Source: Hydrogenothermaceae bacterium
GTDB lineage: Bacteria; Aquificota; Aquificia; Aquificales; Hydrogenothermaceae
DNA: 64,000 bases
NCBI GenBank assembly: GCA_026418455.1
Contig: JAOABH010000002.1
Coordinates: 1-64,000 of the forward strand
Direction of reading: 5' to 3'
Made by a program: the position numbers and the translations under genes
Part shown: positions 1 through 10,774 of the stretch, one piece after another
How positions within the stretch are numbered: position 1 is the first letter of the stretch
Layout: each line of letters opens with the position of its first letter
Notes under the pieces: generated by a model
The model's database searches: none
What the model was told of the DNA's origin: nothing
What the model saw: only the letters and a program-made list of their open reading frames with translations

Positions 1-177
1 TCTTTCTCTCTCTTCTGGTGCTTTGTCTATGTCTCCGTATCCTACGAATTTGGCTAACCCTTTCTTACTTTGTACGTATGTGATAGCCGCTGTTAATGTG
101 GTTTTCCCGTGGTCAACGTGCCCTATTGTACCTACGTTTAGATGCTCTTTTCCTCTTACAAATTTCTCCTTTGCCAT
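1..177 (-). CDS. tuf: Elongation factor Tu (N-terminal part; gene runs off the left edge)
   Basis: Reverse complement translates [58 protein letters not shown], with the EF-Tu P-loop GHVDHGKTT. Confidence 0.97.
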   Translation of the reverse strand, partial: MAKEKFVRGKEHLNVGTIGHVDHGKTTLTAAITYVQSKKGLAKFVGYGDIDKAPEERER

Positions 178-220
178 ATGTTCTTTACCTCCTGATGAGT
201 ATAAACTTTCCCTCTTTTAA

Positions 221-292
221 GCCCAAGACGGGACTTGAACCCGCGACCTCACCCTTACCAAGGGTGTGCTCTGCCGACTGAGCTACCTGGGC
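221..292 (-). tRNA. tRNA-Thr (anticodon GGT)
   Basis: Cloverleaf GCCCAGG...TTGGTAA...GGTTCAAGTCC...CTTGGGC. Confidence 0.95.
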
Positions 293-362
293 GTATTAAA
301 ACATAAAAAGACGTAAAAAGGCTGATAACCTTCTTACGTCCTTGGAAAATTTAAAGTTTAGA

Positions 363-434
363 GCGGGAGACGGGACTCGAACCCGCGGCCATCTGCTTGG
401 AAGGCAGATGCTCTACCAACTGAGCTACTCCCGC
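363..434 (-). tRNA. tRNA-Gly (anticodon TCC)
   Basis: Cloverleaf GCGGGAG...CTTCCAA...GGTTCGAGTCC...CTCCCGC. Confidence 0.95.
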
Positions 435-443
435 ATTTTTTAT

Positions 444-525
444 GGAGAGGGACGGATTCGAACCGCCGAAGGCTTTCGCCGGGAGATTTACAGTCTCCTG
501 CCGTTGGCCGCTTGGCTACCTCTCC
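444..525 (-). tRNA. tRNA-Tyr (anticodon GTA)
   Basis: Long-variable-arm tRNA; anticodon loop CTGTAAA; acceptor GGAGAGG/CCTCTCC. Confidence 0.95.
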
Positions 526-541
526 TATTCTTCATTTCAAA

Positions 542-613
542 GCCGGCGGTGGGACTTGAACCCACGACCTGGTGATTACAAATCACCTGCTCTGCCGACT
601 GAGCTACACCGGC
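542..613 (-). tRNA. tRNA-Thr (anticodon TGT)
   Basis: Cloverleaf GCCGGTG...TTTGTAA...GGTTCAAGTCC...CGCCGGC. Confidence 0.95.
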
Positions 614-744
614 GTTTTCAATTAGTGAGATAAATATTATATATAAACTTTAACTTCACGTCAAGAGTTTTTTATTTCCAAAAAACCAGATTTAAAATTA
701 TATGTTAAAATATTTTACACAAAAACAGTTTAACAGGAAAAGTA

Positions 745-1443
745 ATGGAACTCGGTGAGGTTATAAAGAAGAAGAGAGAATCAGCAAGATTAACTATAGA
801 AGATCTTTCGGAAAAAAGTTCTATACCAGTAAAGATTATAGAAAAAATAGAGGAAGATCCAGAGTATATAAAAACTCCTTACGGCAAATTGCAAGCAAAA
901 GCTATCATGAAGTTTTTAAATATAGATTATGACATAAAAATTAATAATACAGACACAGAAGTTTATAAACCTTCAGAAAAGAGATACAGTAACATTCTGA
1001 TAAAATCTGTCAAATTGATTCCACATATAGCTATTTTAGTTATTTTTTCCATATATATACATGCAACCGCTAAAAACAGTCCGTCAGAGCCAAAAGTTTC
1101 ACTAAACAACACAGTAGATATTAAACCAACTTTGGAAAATCAAACAGATACTTCAGATAGTCAAAAGCAGATTATACTGAAATCTAATGGAGATGTTTGG
1201 ATAACTGCATCAATTGATGGAGAGAAAAAGATTTTCAACATAAAAGAAGGTGAAGTGAAAGTTATAACCTTCACGAATAAAATAGCTTTTGAGACCATAG
1301 GAAATGTTCACCAATTGATAATGGTGTTTGACGATAAAGAAATATCTTTAAAAGATAAAGAGATTATTCATAATGTATTTGTAGATGGAGAGGGTATATT
1401 CTATAACGGTTACAATCTACTTAGGGGTATGCCAAAGATTTGA
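745..1443 (+). CDS. RodZ-like helix-turn-helix membrane protein
   Basis: N-terminal HTH (GEVIKKKRESARLTIEDLSEKSSIPVKIIEKIEED), single TM segment, C-terminal beta-rich domain. Confidence 0.7.
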   Translation: MELGEVIKKKRESARLTIEDLSEKSSIPVKIIEKIEEDPEYIKTPYGKLQAKAIMKFLNIDYDIKINNTDTEVYKPSEKRYSNILIKSVKLIPHIAILVIFSIYIHATAKNSPSEPKVSLNNTVDIKPTLENQTDTSDSQKQIILKSNGDVWITASIDGEKKIFNIKEGEVKVITFTNKIAFETIGNVHQLIMVFDDKEISLKDKEIIHNVFVDGEGIFYNGYNLLRGMPKI

Positions 1444-2105
1444 TAGCAGAAGATATAATATTAACGGTTAAACCAGAAGTTGAGCAGTTTGTAAAAGAGA
1501 GAATATCACAGTTTAAAACTTTAAGAGAAAATGGTTTAACTACATTTAGCTTTAAACCTTTCTTGGATATAGAACCTTATCTGGCAGATATATTCTCTGA
1601 AAGTTGTTTTTGTATTTTAACTGCAAACTCTTCAGCTTCCTTAGGTATAAAATTACAGAAAGAGATAGAGATAGAAGGTTTTAGAGAGTATTCCTTTGAG
1701 AAACTTTTTGAAGTTATAAAATCAAAAGGACACAGATTTGCTCAGCAAAGAGCGGAGAGAATAGTTAATTTAAGACAGAAGGTAGAACTGATAGAATCTA
1801 TTAAAAACTACAAAGATAGCAAAGAATTACGGGAAGTTTTGGTAAATAATATCTACGGCTATGGGTATAAAGAAGCATCTCATTTTTTAAGGAATATAGG
1901 ATTTGAAGATGTAGCAATAGTTGATAGGCATATTTACAGATTTTTGGTAGAAACCGGATTGGTCAAAGAGAGAAAAAGTTTAACAAAGAAAGCATATCTT
2001 GAATGTGAAGAGGCATTATCTAAGATCTGTGATAGATTAAGTTTATCTATGGCGGAACTTGACCTATATATCTTTTATATCAAAACAAAAAAGGTGTTAA
2101 AGTAG
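1440..2105 (+). CDS. N-glycosylase/DNA lyase (Ogg2-type 8-oxoguanine DNA glycosylase)
   Basis: HhH-glycosylase-like segment GYGYKEASHFLRNIGFEDVAIVDRHIYRFL; TTG start overlapping the upstream stop. Confidence 0.8.
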   Translation: MIAEDIILTVKPEVEQFVKERISQFKTLRENGLTTFSFKPFLDIEPYLADIFSESCFCILTANSSASLGIKLQKEIEIEGFREYSFEKLFEVIKSKGHRFAQQRAERIVNLRQKVELIESIKNYKDSKELREVLVNNIYGYGYKEASHFLRNIGFEDVAIVDRHIYRFLVETGLVKERKSLTKKAYLECEEALSKICDRLSLSMAELDLYIFYIKTKKVLK

Positions 2106-2707
2106 TGGATATATTAAGGAAGTTGGCTTTTGAAAATGGTATAGAGCTATCACAAAACCAGATAGAGTTTTTTGAAAAATATCTACAACTTTTGCTGAAG
2201 TGGAACAAAGTTTATAATCTCACATCTATAAAGAAAAAAGAAGAAATTATGACTAAACATTTTTTTGACAGTCTTACCTTAGTTAAACTTTTTGAGACGG
2301 TTGGAATAAAGCCAGTCGGTAAAGAGATAGGGGACTTTGGAACAGGAGCAGGATTTCCAGGTGTTCCACTTAAAATATACTATCAAGACAAAATAGACCT
2401 TTACCTTATTGAGTCTGTTGGTAAAAAATGTATGTTTTTGGAAACATTAAAAAGAGAACTAAATTTAGACTTTAAAGTTCTATGCCAAAGAGCAGAGAGT
2501 ATAGAAAGAAAGTTTGATATAGTTGTAAGTAGAGCAACTGGAGAAACATTTGAAGTTTTAAAGATAGGTAAAAATATCCTGAAAGATAACGGTTATATAA
2601 TAATAATGAAAGGAAAAGATGTAGAAGAGGAGCTTAAAAACTTCACAGTTACTTTAAACTTTAAAGGCTTTCCGGAGAGAAAGTTTATAGTTATTCAAAA
2701 AAGATGA
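2105..2707 (+). CDS. rsmG: 16S rRNA (guanine527-N7)-methyltransferase RsmG (GidB)
   Basis: GDFGTGAGFPGVPLKI and KWNKVYNLTSIK motifs. Confidence 0.93.
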   Translation: MDILRKLAFENGIELSQNQIEFFEKYLQLLLKWNKVYNLTSIKKKEEIMTKHFFDSLTLVKLFETVGIKPVGKEIGDFGTGAGFPGVPLKIYYQDKIDLYLIESVGKKCMFLETLKRELNLDFKVLCQRAESIERKFDIVVSRATGETFEVLKIGKNILKDNGYIIIMKGKDVEEELKNFTVTLNFKGFPERKFIVIQKR

Positions 2708-3429
2708 TAAGATTAAATAAATTTTTATCACAATCCGGAGTTTGCTCAAGGAGAAAAGCAGACCAGCTCATACAAGAAGGTAAAGTTAAAGTAAATGGAG
2801 AAGTTGTTAAAGATCTTGGTTTTAAAGTTGACCCTGCCAAAGATACTATAGAAGTTGAAGGTAAAACAGTTAAACCACAGGAGAAAACAGTTTACATAAA
2901 GATATACAAACCCAGAGGATACCTATCTGAACTTGGTAAGGACAAATTCGGTAGGAAAACATTAACAGACCTACTTCAAGAGGTAGGGATAAGAGAGAGA
3001 GTATTTCCGGCAGGTAGATTAGATTATGACAGTGAAGGACTTTTAATCCTTACAAATGATGGTGATGTTGCTTATAAAATTACCCATCCAAAACACGATA
3101 TAAAAAAAGAGTATATCCTACAACTTCAAGGTACAGTAGATAACGAAAAATTTGAGAAAATGAAAGAAGGTACAAACCTTGAAGATGGATTTTTCAAACC
3201 TGATAATATAACAATTTTAAAAAAGGAGAAAAATTCCACCTGGCTAAAAGTAAAAATCCATAGTGGAAAAAAGAGAATACTCAGAAGATACTTTAAGGCT
3301 TTTGGTCATAGAGTTTTAAGGTTAATTAGGGTTAAAATAGGTGATATATCTATCGGAAAACTGAAACCTAAAGAGTATGAATACATTCCTGAATCCGTTA
3401 TTTTGAGTTTAACAAGAGGGTTAGAATGA
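2704..3429 (+). CDS. Pseudouridine synthase, RsuA/RluB family (S4 domain)
   Basis: S4 domain MIRLNKFLSQSGVCSRRKADQLI; catalytic GRLDYDSEGLLILTNDG. Confidence 0.93.
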   Translation: MIRLNKFLSQSGVCSRRKADQLIQEGKVKVNGEVVKDLGFKVDPAKDTIEVEGKTVKPQEKTVYIKIYKPRGYLSELGKDKFGRKTLTDLLQEVGIRERVFPAGRLDYDSEGLLILTNDGDVAYKITHPKHDIKKEYILQLQGTVDNEKFEKMKEGTNLEDGFFKPDNITILKKEKNSTWLKVKIHSGKKRILRRYFKAFGHRVLRLIRVKIGDISIGKLKPKEYEYIPESVILSLTRGLE

Positions 3430-5348
3430 AAAAAGAGTTAGTTTTAAGTAATGGTAAATTTTTTGTAAATATAGATTCTCACATAACAATAAGAGATTAC
3501 TACTTTCCCTATGTTGGAATGTATAACCATCTAAACTCTAATCCTATATCCATAGGAGTCTGGGCTGATAAAAAGTTCAGCTGGATAGATGACAGTTGGA
3601 ATATAAAGTTCTCTTACAGGGAGAAAAGTTTAGTTGCGGATATAAAAGCTATAAAAGAAGATTTAGGGATAAGTTTAGATATAACAGCAACAATCCATAA
3701 GTACCTTGATGTCCTGATATACAGGATAGATATCAAAAATCTAAATGATAGAGAGATAAACTATAAAATATGCTTTTATCATAGTTTTAATCTAAATGAG
3801 TCAGATATAGGAAATACAGCTTACTATGACCCTAAAATGAGGGGACTTATACATTATAAAGGACAGACTTACATATTTATATCTTCTGAAAATGATGGTT
3901 TTACATATACAACTTCAAAAAGAAATCACACATCTGGGTCTTGGAGAGAGATAGAAGAGGGAAATCTCAAAAAAACTAAGATTATGCAGGGAGAGATAGA
4001 TTCGGCTTGGTGTATAGAAGGAAAATTAGAAGACTTAGGAACAAAAACTGTTTATTACTATCACATTGTAGGCAAAAATTACGAAGAGATACAGAAACTA
4101 AAAGATAAAGTTGAACAAGAAGGTCTTGAACATCTGATAGAAGAAACGGAAGATTTTTGGAACTTCTGGGTTAACACGAAAAAAATAATAACTTCACCTA
4201 TTCCAGTAGAGATGAGAAATCTGTATTATAGAAGTCTTCTTATAACAAGGGCTCATTTCGATAATAACGGTGCAGTCGTTGCAGCAAATGACACATCTAT
4301 TTATAAATTTAATAAAGATCATTACAGTTATCTTTGGACAAGAGACGGAGCTTTTATATCAATCCCTTTGGATAACGCCGGATACACAAATTTAACAAAA
4401 AATTTCTTCAAATTCTGTAAAAAACATATAACTGATGAAGGATTTTTATTACATAAATACTCACCTGATGGAACAGCAGGGTCAAGTTGGCATCCATGGT
4501 GTGATGAAGAAGAAAATTATCAACTTCCGATACAGGAAGATGAGACAAGTTTAGTTATAGTGGCTTTATACAATCATTATTTAAACAGTAAAGATATAGA
4601 GTTTATAGATTACATGTATAACGGTTTTGTAAGGAAAGCTTCAGAATTTATGTGTAGATATATAGACCCTAAAACTAATTTACCTCAACCAAGTTATGAC
4701 CTCTGGGAAGAGAGGAGAGGTATATTCACATACACATCTGCAACAGTTTATGCCGGACTAATATCAGCTTCTAACTTAGCAAAAGTTGTAGGAAACAGAT
4801 CAGAAAGCGTAAAATACAGAGAAACAGCAGAAAAATTAAAGGAATCTATTCTCAACTATCTTTATGATGAAGAATCTGGAAGATTCTTAAGAGGAATATA
4901 TCTAAACAAAGATGGTAGTTTCACAAAAGATAAAACTGTGGAAAGTAGTTTATTACTTCTCTATGAGTTTGGAGTGGTATCTCCAGATGATTACCGGATG
5001 GAAAACACAGTAAAGCAGATAGAGGAAAAACTGTGGATAAGAGAAGGTATAGGGGGACTGGCAAGATATGAAAATGATTACTATCACAAGGTATCTGACA
5101 AATTTCCGGGTAATCCTTGGATAATAACAACCCTGTGGCTTGCAAATTGGTATATGGAACAGGATAGATTGGATAAAGCAATGGACTTGATAAATTGGGT
5201 TGTAAAGAGGAAAAGTCAAGCAGGACTTTTAGCAGAACAGTATGACCCTATATCCGGAGAGCCTCTCTCTGTATGCCCATTAACTTGGTCTCACGCTTCT
5301 TTTGTTTACTCAATCCAAAAACTTAACAAAAAACTTCACAGAGATTAG
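3426..5348 (+). CDS. Glycoside hydrolase family 15 (glucoamylase-like)
   Basis: Motifs DHYSYLWTRDGAF and YDLWEERRGIFTYTSATVYAGL plus C-terminal catalytic region. Confidence 0.88.
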   Translation: MKKELVLSNGKFFVNIDSHITIRDYYFPYVGMYNHLNSNPISIGVWADKKFSWIDDSWNIKFSYREKSLVADIKAIKEDLGISLDITATIHKYLDVLIYRIDIKNLNDREINYKICFYHSFNLNESDIGNTAYYDPKMRGLIHYKGQTYIFISSENDGFTYTTSKRNHTSGSWREIEEGNLKKTKIMQGEIDSAWCIEGKLEDLGTKTVYYYHIVGKNYEEIQKLKDKVEQEGLEHLIEETEDFWNFWVNTKKIITSPIPVEMRNLYYRSLLITRAHFDNNGAVVAANDTSIYKFNKDHYSYLWTRDGAFISIPLDNAGYTNLTKNFFKFCKKHITDEGFLLHKYSPDGTAGSSWHPWCDEEENYQLPIQEDETSLVIVALYNHYLNSKDIEFIDYMYNGFVRKASEFMCRYIDPKTNLPQPSYDLWEERRGIFTYTSATVYAGLISASNLAKVVGNRSESVKYRETAEKLKESILNYLYDEESGRFLRGIYLNKDGSFTKDKTVESSLLLLYEFGVVSPDDYRMENTVKQIEEKLWIREGIGGLARYENDYYHKVSDKFPGNPWIITTLWLANWYMEQDRLDKAMDLINWVVKRKSQAGLLAEQYDPISGEPLSVCPLTWSHASFVYSIQKLNKKLHRD

Positions 5349-5385
5349 AAAAAATGTATATTTTTAAATTATAAAAATTTTATAG

Positions 5386-7053
<1,668 letters not shown>

Positions 7054-7057
<4 letters not shown>

Positions 7058-7281
7058 TGAAAGTGGTAATAGACATACCAGATGAACTTAAATTAGATGA
7101 AAAAGATGTAAAGACTGCTACAATCATAAAGTTATATGAGCTTGGAAAAATATGCTCCGGAAAAGCTGCAAAAATCTTAGGTATAAAAAGGATTGACTTT
7201 ATAGATCTACTTGGCAAATACGGAGTTCAAATATCTCCAAATATAGAGGAAGAAGTTATCAAGGAAATAAATAATGCGTAA
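7054..7281 (+). CDS. UPF0175 family protein (antitoxin-like)
   Basis: MKVVIDIPDELKLDEKDVKTATIIKLYELGKICSGKAAKILGIKRIDFIDLLGKYGV. Confidence 0.8.
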
Positions 7282-7402
7282 AGTTGTATCAAACACAACT
7301 CCACTAATAGATGAACTCATCCAAAAGGGAAATTACTACGATAAAAATTTCATTAAAATTATTTTAAAAAATGCTGGAGAATTAAATAAAGATGAAGATT
7401 AA
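7274..7402 (+). pseudogene. Internally deleted remnant of a DUF3368/PIN-domain toxin-like protein
   Basis: 42-aa ORF MRKVVSNTTPLIDELIQKGNYYDKNFIKIILKNAGELNKDED: N-terminal PIN start (VVSNTTPLI) joined to a C-terminal-like segment (LIDELIQKGNYYDKNFIKIILKNAGE). Confidence 0.6.
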
Positions 7403-8651
7403 AATAGAGAAGATTGCTTATGGTGGATTTGGTATTGGATTTTTAGATTCTAAACCTTGCTTTGTACCTTATACATTACCGGAAGAAGAGGTAGAAGTCC
7501 GGATAACAAAAGAGAAGAAAGATTACAATGAATGTAAAGTTATACAGATAATAAACCCAAGCAAAATACGGGTAAATCCTCCTTGCAAATATTACACAGT
7601 TTGTGGTGGTTGCGATTTTCAACATACTGATTACACAAATCAGATTAAAATCAAAACAGAAATCCTAAAAGAACAGCTTTTAAGAATAGGTAAGATAAAA
7701 ACAGATGTTGATGAGGTTATCCCTTCTGAAAATCCGTTTTATTACAGGAATAGAGTACAGTTTAAATTTGATGGTAAAAATTTCGGATTTTATAAAAGAG
7801 ATTCTCACCAAACAGTTGATATAGAAGAATGTTTACTTTTAAAAGAGGATATAAATCAACTTATAAAACCTCTTAAAAAGTTCTTAATTAAATATGGCTT
7901 ACAACCATCAAACATACATATATTTTCCAATACAAAAGATGAAAAAGTTATTAAATTCATCTTTTCTGATGACAGTCAGATTTTAAATGTTATACCTAAA
8001 ATAGAGATAATTCATGAGGAAGTAAGTGAAGATATAAAAGGTGTATCTTTTGAATCCAAGAAAAACAGAATAGATTTAGGACAAAAGTCTATATTTTATA
8101 TGGTAGATAAATATAAATTTAGAGTATCTATGGATAGCTTCTTTCAGGTAAATATATATCAGATACCAAAATTAATAAAAAAAGTTGAAGAGATACTAAA
8201 ACAAAATCTTTCGGAGAGATTACTTGACTTTTATTGCGGTGTAGGAACTTTTTCTATTCCTGCCGGATTTTATGTAAAAGATGTCTTAGGAATAGAACTA
8301 AACGAATCTGCGGTAAAAGATGCCAAATCAAATATAGGACATAATGGTTTAAAAAATGTAAGATTTTTGAAAGCAAAAGCAGAGAAAGGAATAAAGTATG
8401 CTTTGGATTTTAAGCCTGATACAATTATATTTGACCCACCAAGAGCTGGAATAGGTAAAGAAGTTATAAACAGTGTATCAAAAATAGATAGATTAAAACG
8501 TGTAATATACATATCCTGTAATCCTTCCACCTTGGCAAGGGATATAAACTATTTTGAAAACAACGGCTTTAAACTAAAATCTGTAAGTATGATAGATATG
8601 TTTCCAAATACACATCATATAGAGAGTATATCTTTACTGGAAAGAGTATAA
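7392..8651 (+). CDS. 23S rRNA (uracil-5-)-methyltransferase (RlmD/RumA family)
   Basis: TRAM-like N-terminus, 4Fe-4S cysteines CKYYTVCGGCDFQH, FDPPRAGIG and SCNPSTLARD motifs. Confidence 0.92.
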   Translation: MKIKIEKIAYGGFGIGFLDSKPCFVPYTLPEEEVEVRITKEKKDYNECKVIQIINPSKIRVNPPCKYYTVCGGCDFQHTDYTNQIKIKTEILKEQLLRIGKIKTDVDEVIPSENPFYYRNRVQFKFDGKNFGFYKRDSHQTVDIEECLLLKEDINQLIKPLKKFLIKYGLQPSNIHIFSNTKDEKVIKFIFSDDSQILNVIPKIEIIHEEVSEDIKGVSFESKKNRIDLGQKSIFYMVDKYKFRVSMDSFFQVNIYQIPKLIKKVEEILKQNLSERLLDFYCGVGTFSIPAGFYVKDVLGIELNESAVKDAKSNIGHNGLKNVRFLKAKAEKGIKYALDFKPDTIIFDPPRAGIGKEVINSVSKIDRLKRVIYISCNPSTLARDINYFENNGFKLKSVSMIDMFPNTHHIESISLLERV

Positions 8652-9856
8652 AAAACTTTTTCTCCTACTTTTCCACAGTAGTTTGCACCAAGTATAACTA
8701 CTCCTAAATCTCCTTCTTTTATCTGAGTTACATTTTTCTCTATGAAAGAGAAAATCTCAGTTAAACTATATCCACCTTTACCGTAGTAATCAGTATCACT
8801 ATAGAAAAACTCTTTTTTATAGCTGTTTGGATTTCCTATTATTAAGTTCCTTGATTTTAAAGTAGGGTCAAACTCTGTTTTTAACTGAATTTCTATCTTA
8901 TCTTCCGGATTTAAATCCTGTTGAACTATAAAAACCGGGTCAGTGTTGTATCTTAGCTTATCCCAAACAAAGTTATCTATATCCTCTATCTTCCAGATTT
9001 CGACTGTAGATTTATAAAGTTTATAAATAACTTTATTTTCTGTTTCTATTTTTTCCTTTATCTTATCTCTTAAAACTCCTTTTATAGAAACAGAATAAGG
9101 TAAAACCTTGTGGTAAATTTCCTTAGAATTCAATTTTAGAATTGAAGAGATAACTCTCCAACCTATAAATGTAAATTCCTGTTCAAAACAGTTTAATCCT
9201 AAATTTTCAGAAAAAAGTCTTATCTGTTTTATAAACAAAAGCTCCTGTGTAGAACCTGCAAGCCTTCCTTTACTAAAAGATACAAGCTCCGGATAAAACT
9301 CTACATTCTTCTTTTGACCAAAAAGACCGTATATACAGCCACAGTAATTTTGATGGTAAAGTTGAGATTGACGGGAGAGGGTATTCATCTTTTCAGTTCC
9401 ACCGTTTTTTCTAAAATCAAAACTGACAAATTCAATATTATATTTATTAGCTACTCTTTCACCTATCTCTTTTAAAACATCAAAATCTTTTTTAGGACTC
9501 ATCATCAAAACGGTAGTAAGATATTTAGCCCCTATCTGCTTGGCAATTTCTGCAGATTTTTCAAGTCTTAAATCATGACAGATGGTGCATCTTTCTCCTC
9601 TCTCTGGCTCATTTTCATATCCTTTTACTCTCTCCATCCATACATCAACTTCATATTCACCTTTTATACATTCTATGCCCAAACTATCACACACTCTTTT
9701 TGTTTCTATCCAGCGAAGGTTATACTCTTCCTCTGGATGAATGTTTGGATCATAAAAAAAACCTACCGGCTCAGCGGTAGGCATCTGTTCTTTTATATAT
9801 CTTAAAGCATATACACTATCAACTCCACAACATATATGGACTAAAATCTTTTCCAT
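8615..9856 (-). CDS. queH: Epoxyqueuosine reductase QueH (DUF208) with long C-terminal extension
   Basis: ICCGVDSVYAL, GERCTICHDLRLEKSAEIAK, YCGCIYGL. Confidence 0.85.
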   Translation of the reverse strand: MEKILVHICCGVDSVYALRYIKEQMPTAEPVGFFYDPNIHPEEEYNLRWIETKRVCDSLGIECIKGEYEVDVWMERVKGYENEPERGERCTICHDLRLEKSAEIAKQIGAKYLTTVLMMSPKKDFDVLKEIGERVANKYNIEFVSFDFRKNGGTEKMNTLSRQSQLYHQNYCGCIYGLFGQKKNVEFYPELVSFSKGRLAGSTQELLFIKQIRLFSENLGLNCFEQEFTFIGWRVISSILKLNSKEIYHKVLPYSVSIKGVLRDKIKEKIETENKVIYKLYKSTVEIWKIEDIDNFVWDKLRYNTDPVFIVQQDLNPEDKIEIQLKTEFDPTLKSRNLIIGNPNSYKKEFFYSDTDYYGKGGYSLTEIFSFIEKNVTQIKEGDLGVVILGANYCGKVGEKVFYTLSSKDILSI

Positions 9857-9858
9857 TT

Positions 9859-10185
9859 TTAGAACATTCCCGGTGGTTTTCCCTTTGATACTATTAATCT
9901 CTCAACAGGTTGTCCTTCTATTATATGCTTCTGTATAATCTCTTCAACATCTTCTGGTTTTACATTTCCATACCATATAGCATCTGGATAAACAACCACA
10001 TTTGGGCCAAACATACAAGGTCCAAGACATCCGGTAGGTGTAACTGTCATCTTGTTAAATAGTCCTTTCATCATAAGAGCTTCCTGAAACTTCATAAATA
10101 TCTGATCTGAGCCTTTATCACCACATGATGGCATTCCCGGTGGTTTCCTCTGCATACATACAAAAACGTGTCTAAACTCTGCCAT
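9859..10185 (-). CDS. [2Fe-2S] thioredoxin-like ferredoxin
   Basis: HVFVCMQRKPPGMPSCGDKGSDQIFMKF...TPTGCLGPCMFGPNVVVYPDAIWYGNV. Confidence 0.92.
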   Translation of the reverse strand: MAEFRHVFVCMQRKPPGMPSCGDKGSDQIFMKFQEALMMKGLFNKMTVTPTGCLGPCMFGPNVVVYPDAIWYGNVKPEDVEEIIQKHIIEGQPVERLIVSKGKPPGMF

Positions 10186-10260
10186 AAAAAACCTCCTGGT
10201 TAAAAATTTTTTATTAGTTTACACCAAGAGGTTTAAAACTTTTAATGATTTTGGTTAGGT

Positions 10261-10677
10261 TTAAATAAAGTTTAACAGATACATTGCCGTAACTGTATCC
10301 ATAGTTTGGACATGGTTAATTATCCAAGGTTTAAATGTGTAAAGTAAATAGTCCTTCACAGCTTTAACATCTTTTTTCTCTTTCAAAACTTTTTCTAAAG
10401 ATTTTATTTCATACAAAACTCTATCATGTTCTCCTCTATGCATAGGATATGCAAAAAAATTGTATTTTTCCATAAGTTCCTGTTCAAATCTAAAATGATT
10501 TATAACGTCATTTAAAAATTCATCAAACAGCTTAACAATCTCTTTAAAAGAGTCTTCAGATTCATCATACTGAGATATCTTTTCAAAAAGTTTATTTACA
10601 ATATCAATTTCAACATCATGAACTTCATTCATTTGATTAACAGCAACCTTTGGAATTTCTCCGGTGTTTATAAGCAT
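10261..10677 (-). CDS. Bacteriohemerythrin
   Basis: Hemerythrin-type residues HFRFEQELMEKYNFFAYPMHRGEHDRV...WIINHVQTMDT; preferred start MLINTG because GGAGG lies 8 nt upstream (ORF track start is 10692). Confidence 0.88.
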   Translation of the reverse strand: MLINTGEIPKVAVNQMNEVHDVEIDIVNKLFEKISQYDESEDSFKEIVKLFDEFLNDVINHFRFEQELMEKYNFFAYPMHRGEHDRVLYEIKSLEKVLKEKKDVKAVKDYLLYTFKPWIINHVQTMDTVTAMYLLNFI

Positions 10678-10735
10678 GACAACAACCTCCAAAAAAGATT
10701 TAAGACTATTATATCCTTAATTCTTGAATTTTTTA

Positions 10736-10749
10736 ATGATTAAAATCAA
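10736..10749 (-). promoter_or_regulatory. FNR/CRP-family-like operator TTGAT-TTTA-ATCAT with downstream TATAAT at 10708-10713
   Basis: 9/10 match to TTGATnnnnATCAA; centre falls at -41.5 relative to the start site inferred from TATAAT. Confidence 0.5.
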
Positions 10750-10774
10750 TAAAGGCATTGGAATATAAAAAGTT

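Noticed and set aside
23-633. Four short + strand ORFs over the left end
   Set aside because: They are antisense to tuf and to four tRNA genes; the apparent peptides are tRNA complement artefacts
4921-5219. Two overlapping minus-strand ORFs inside the GH15 gene
   Set aside because: Antisense to a strongly supported CDS, no RBS or recognisable domain
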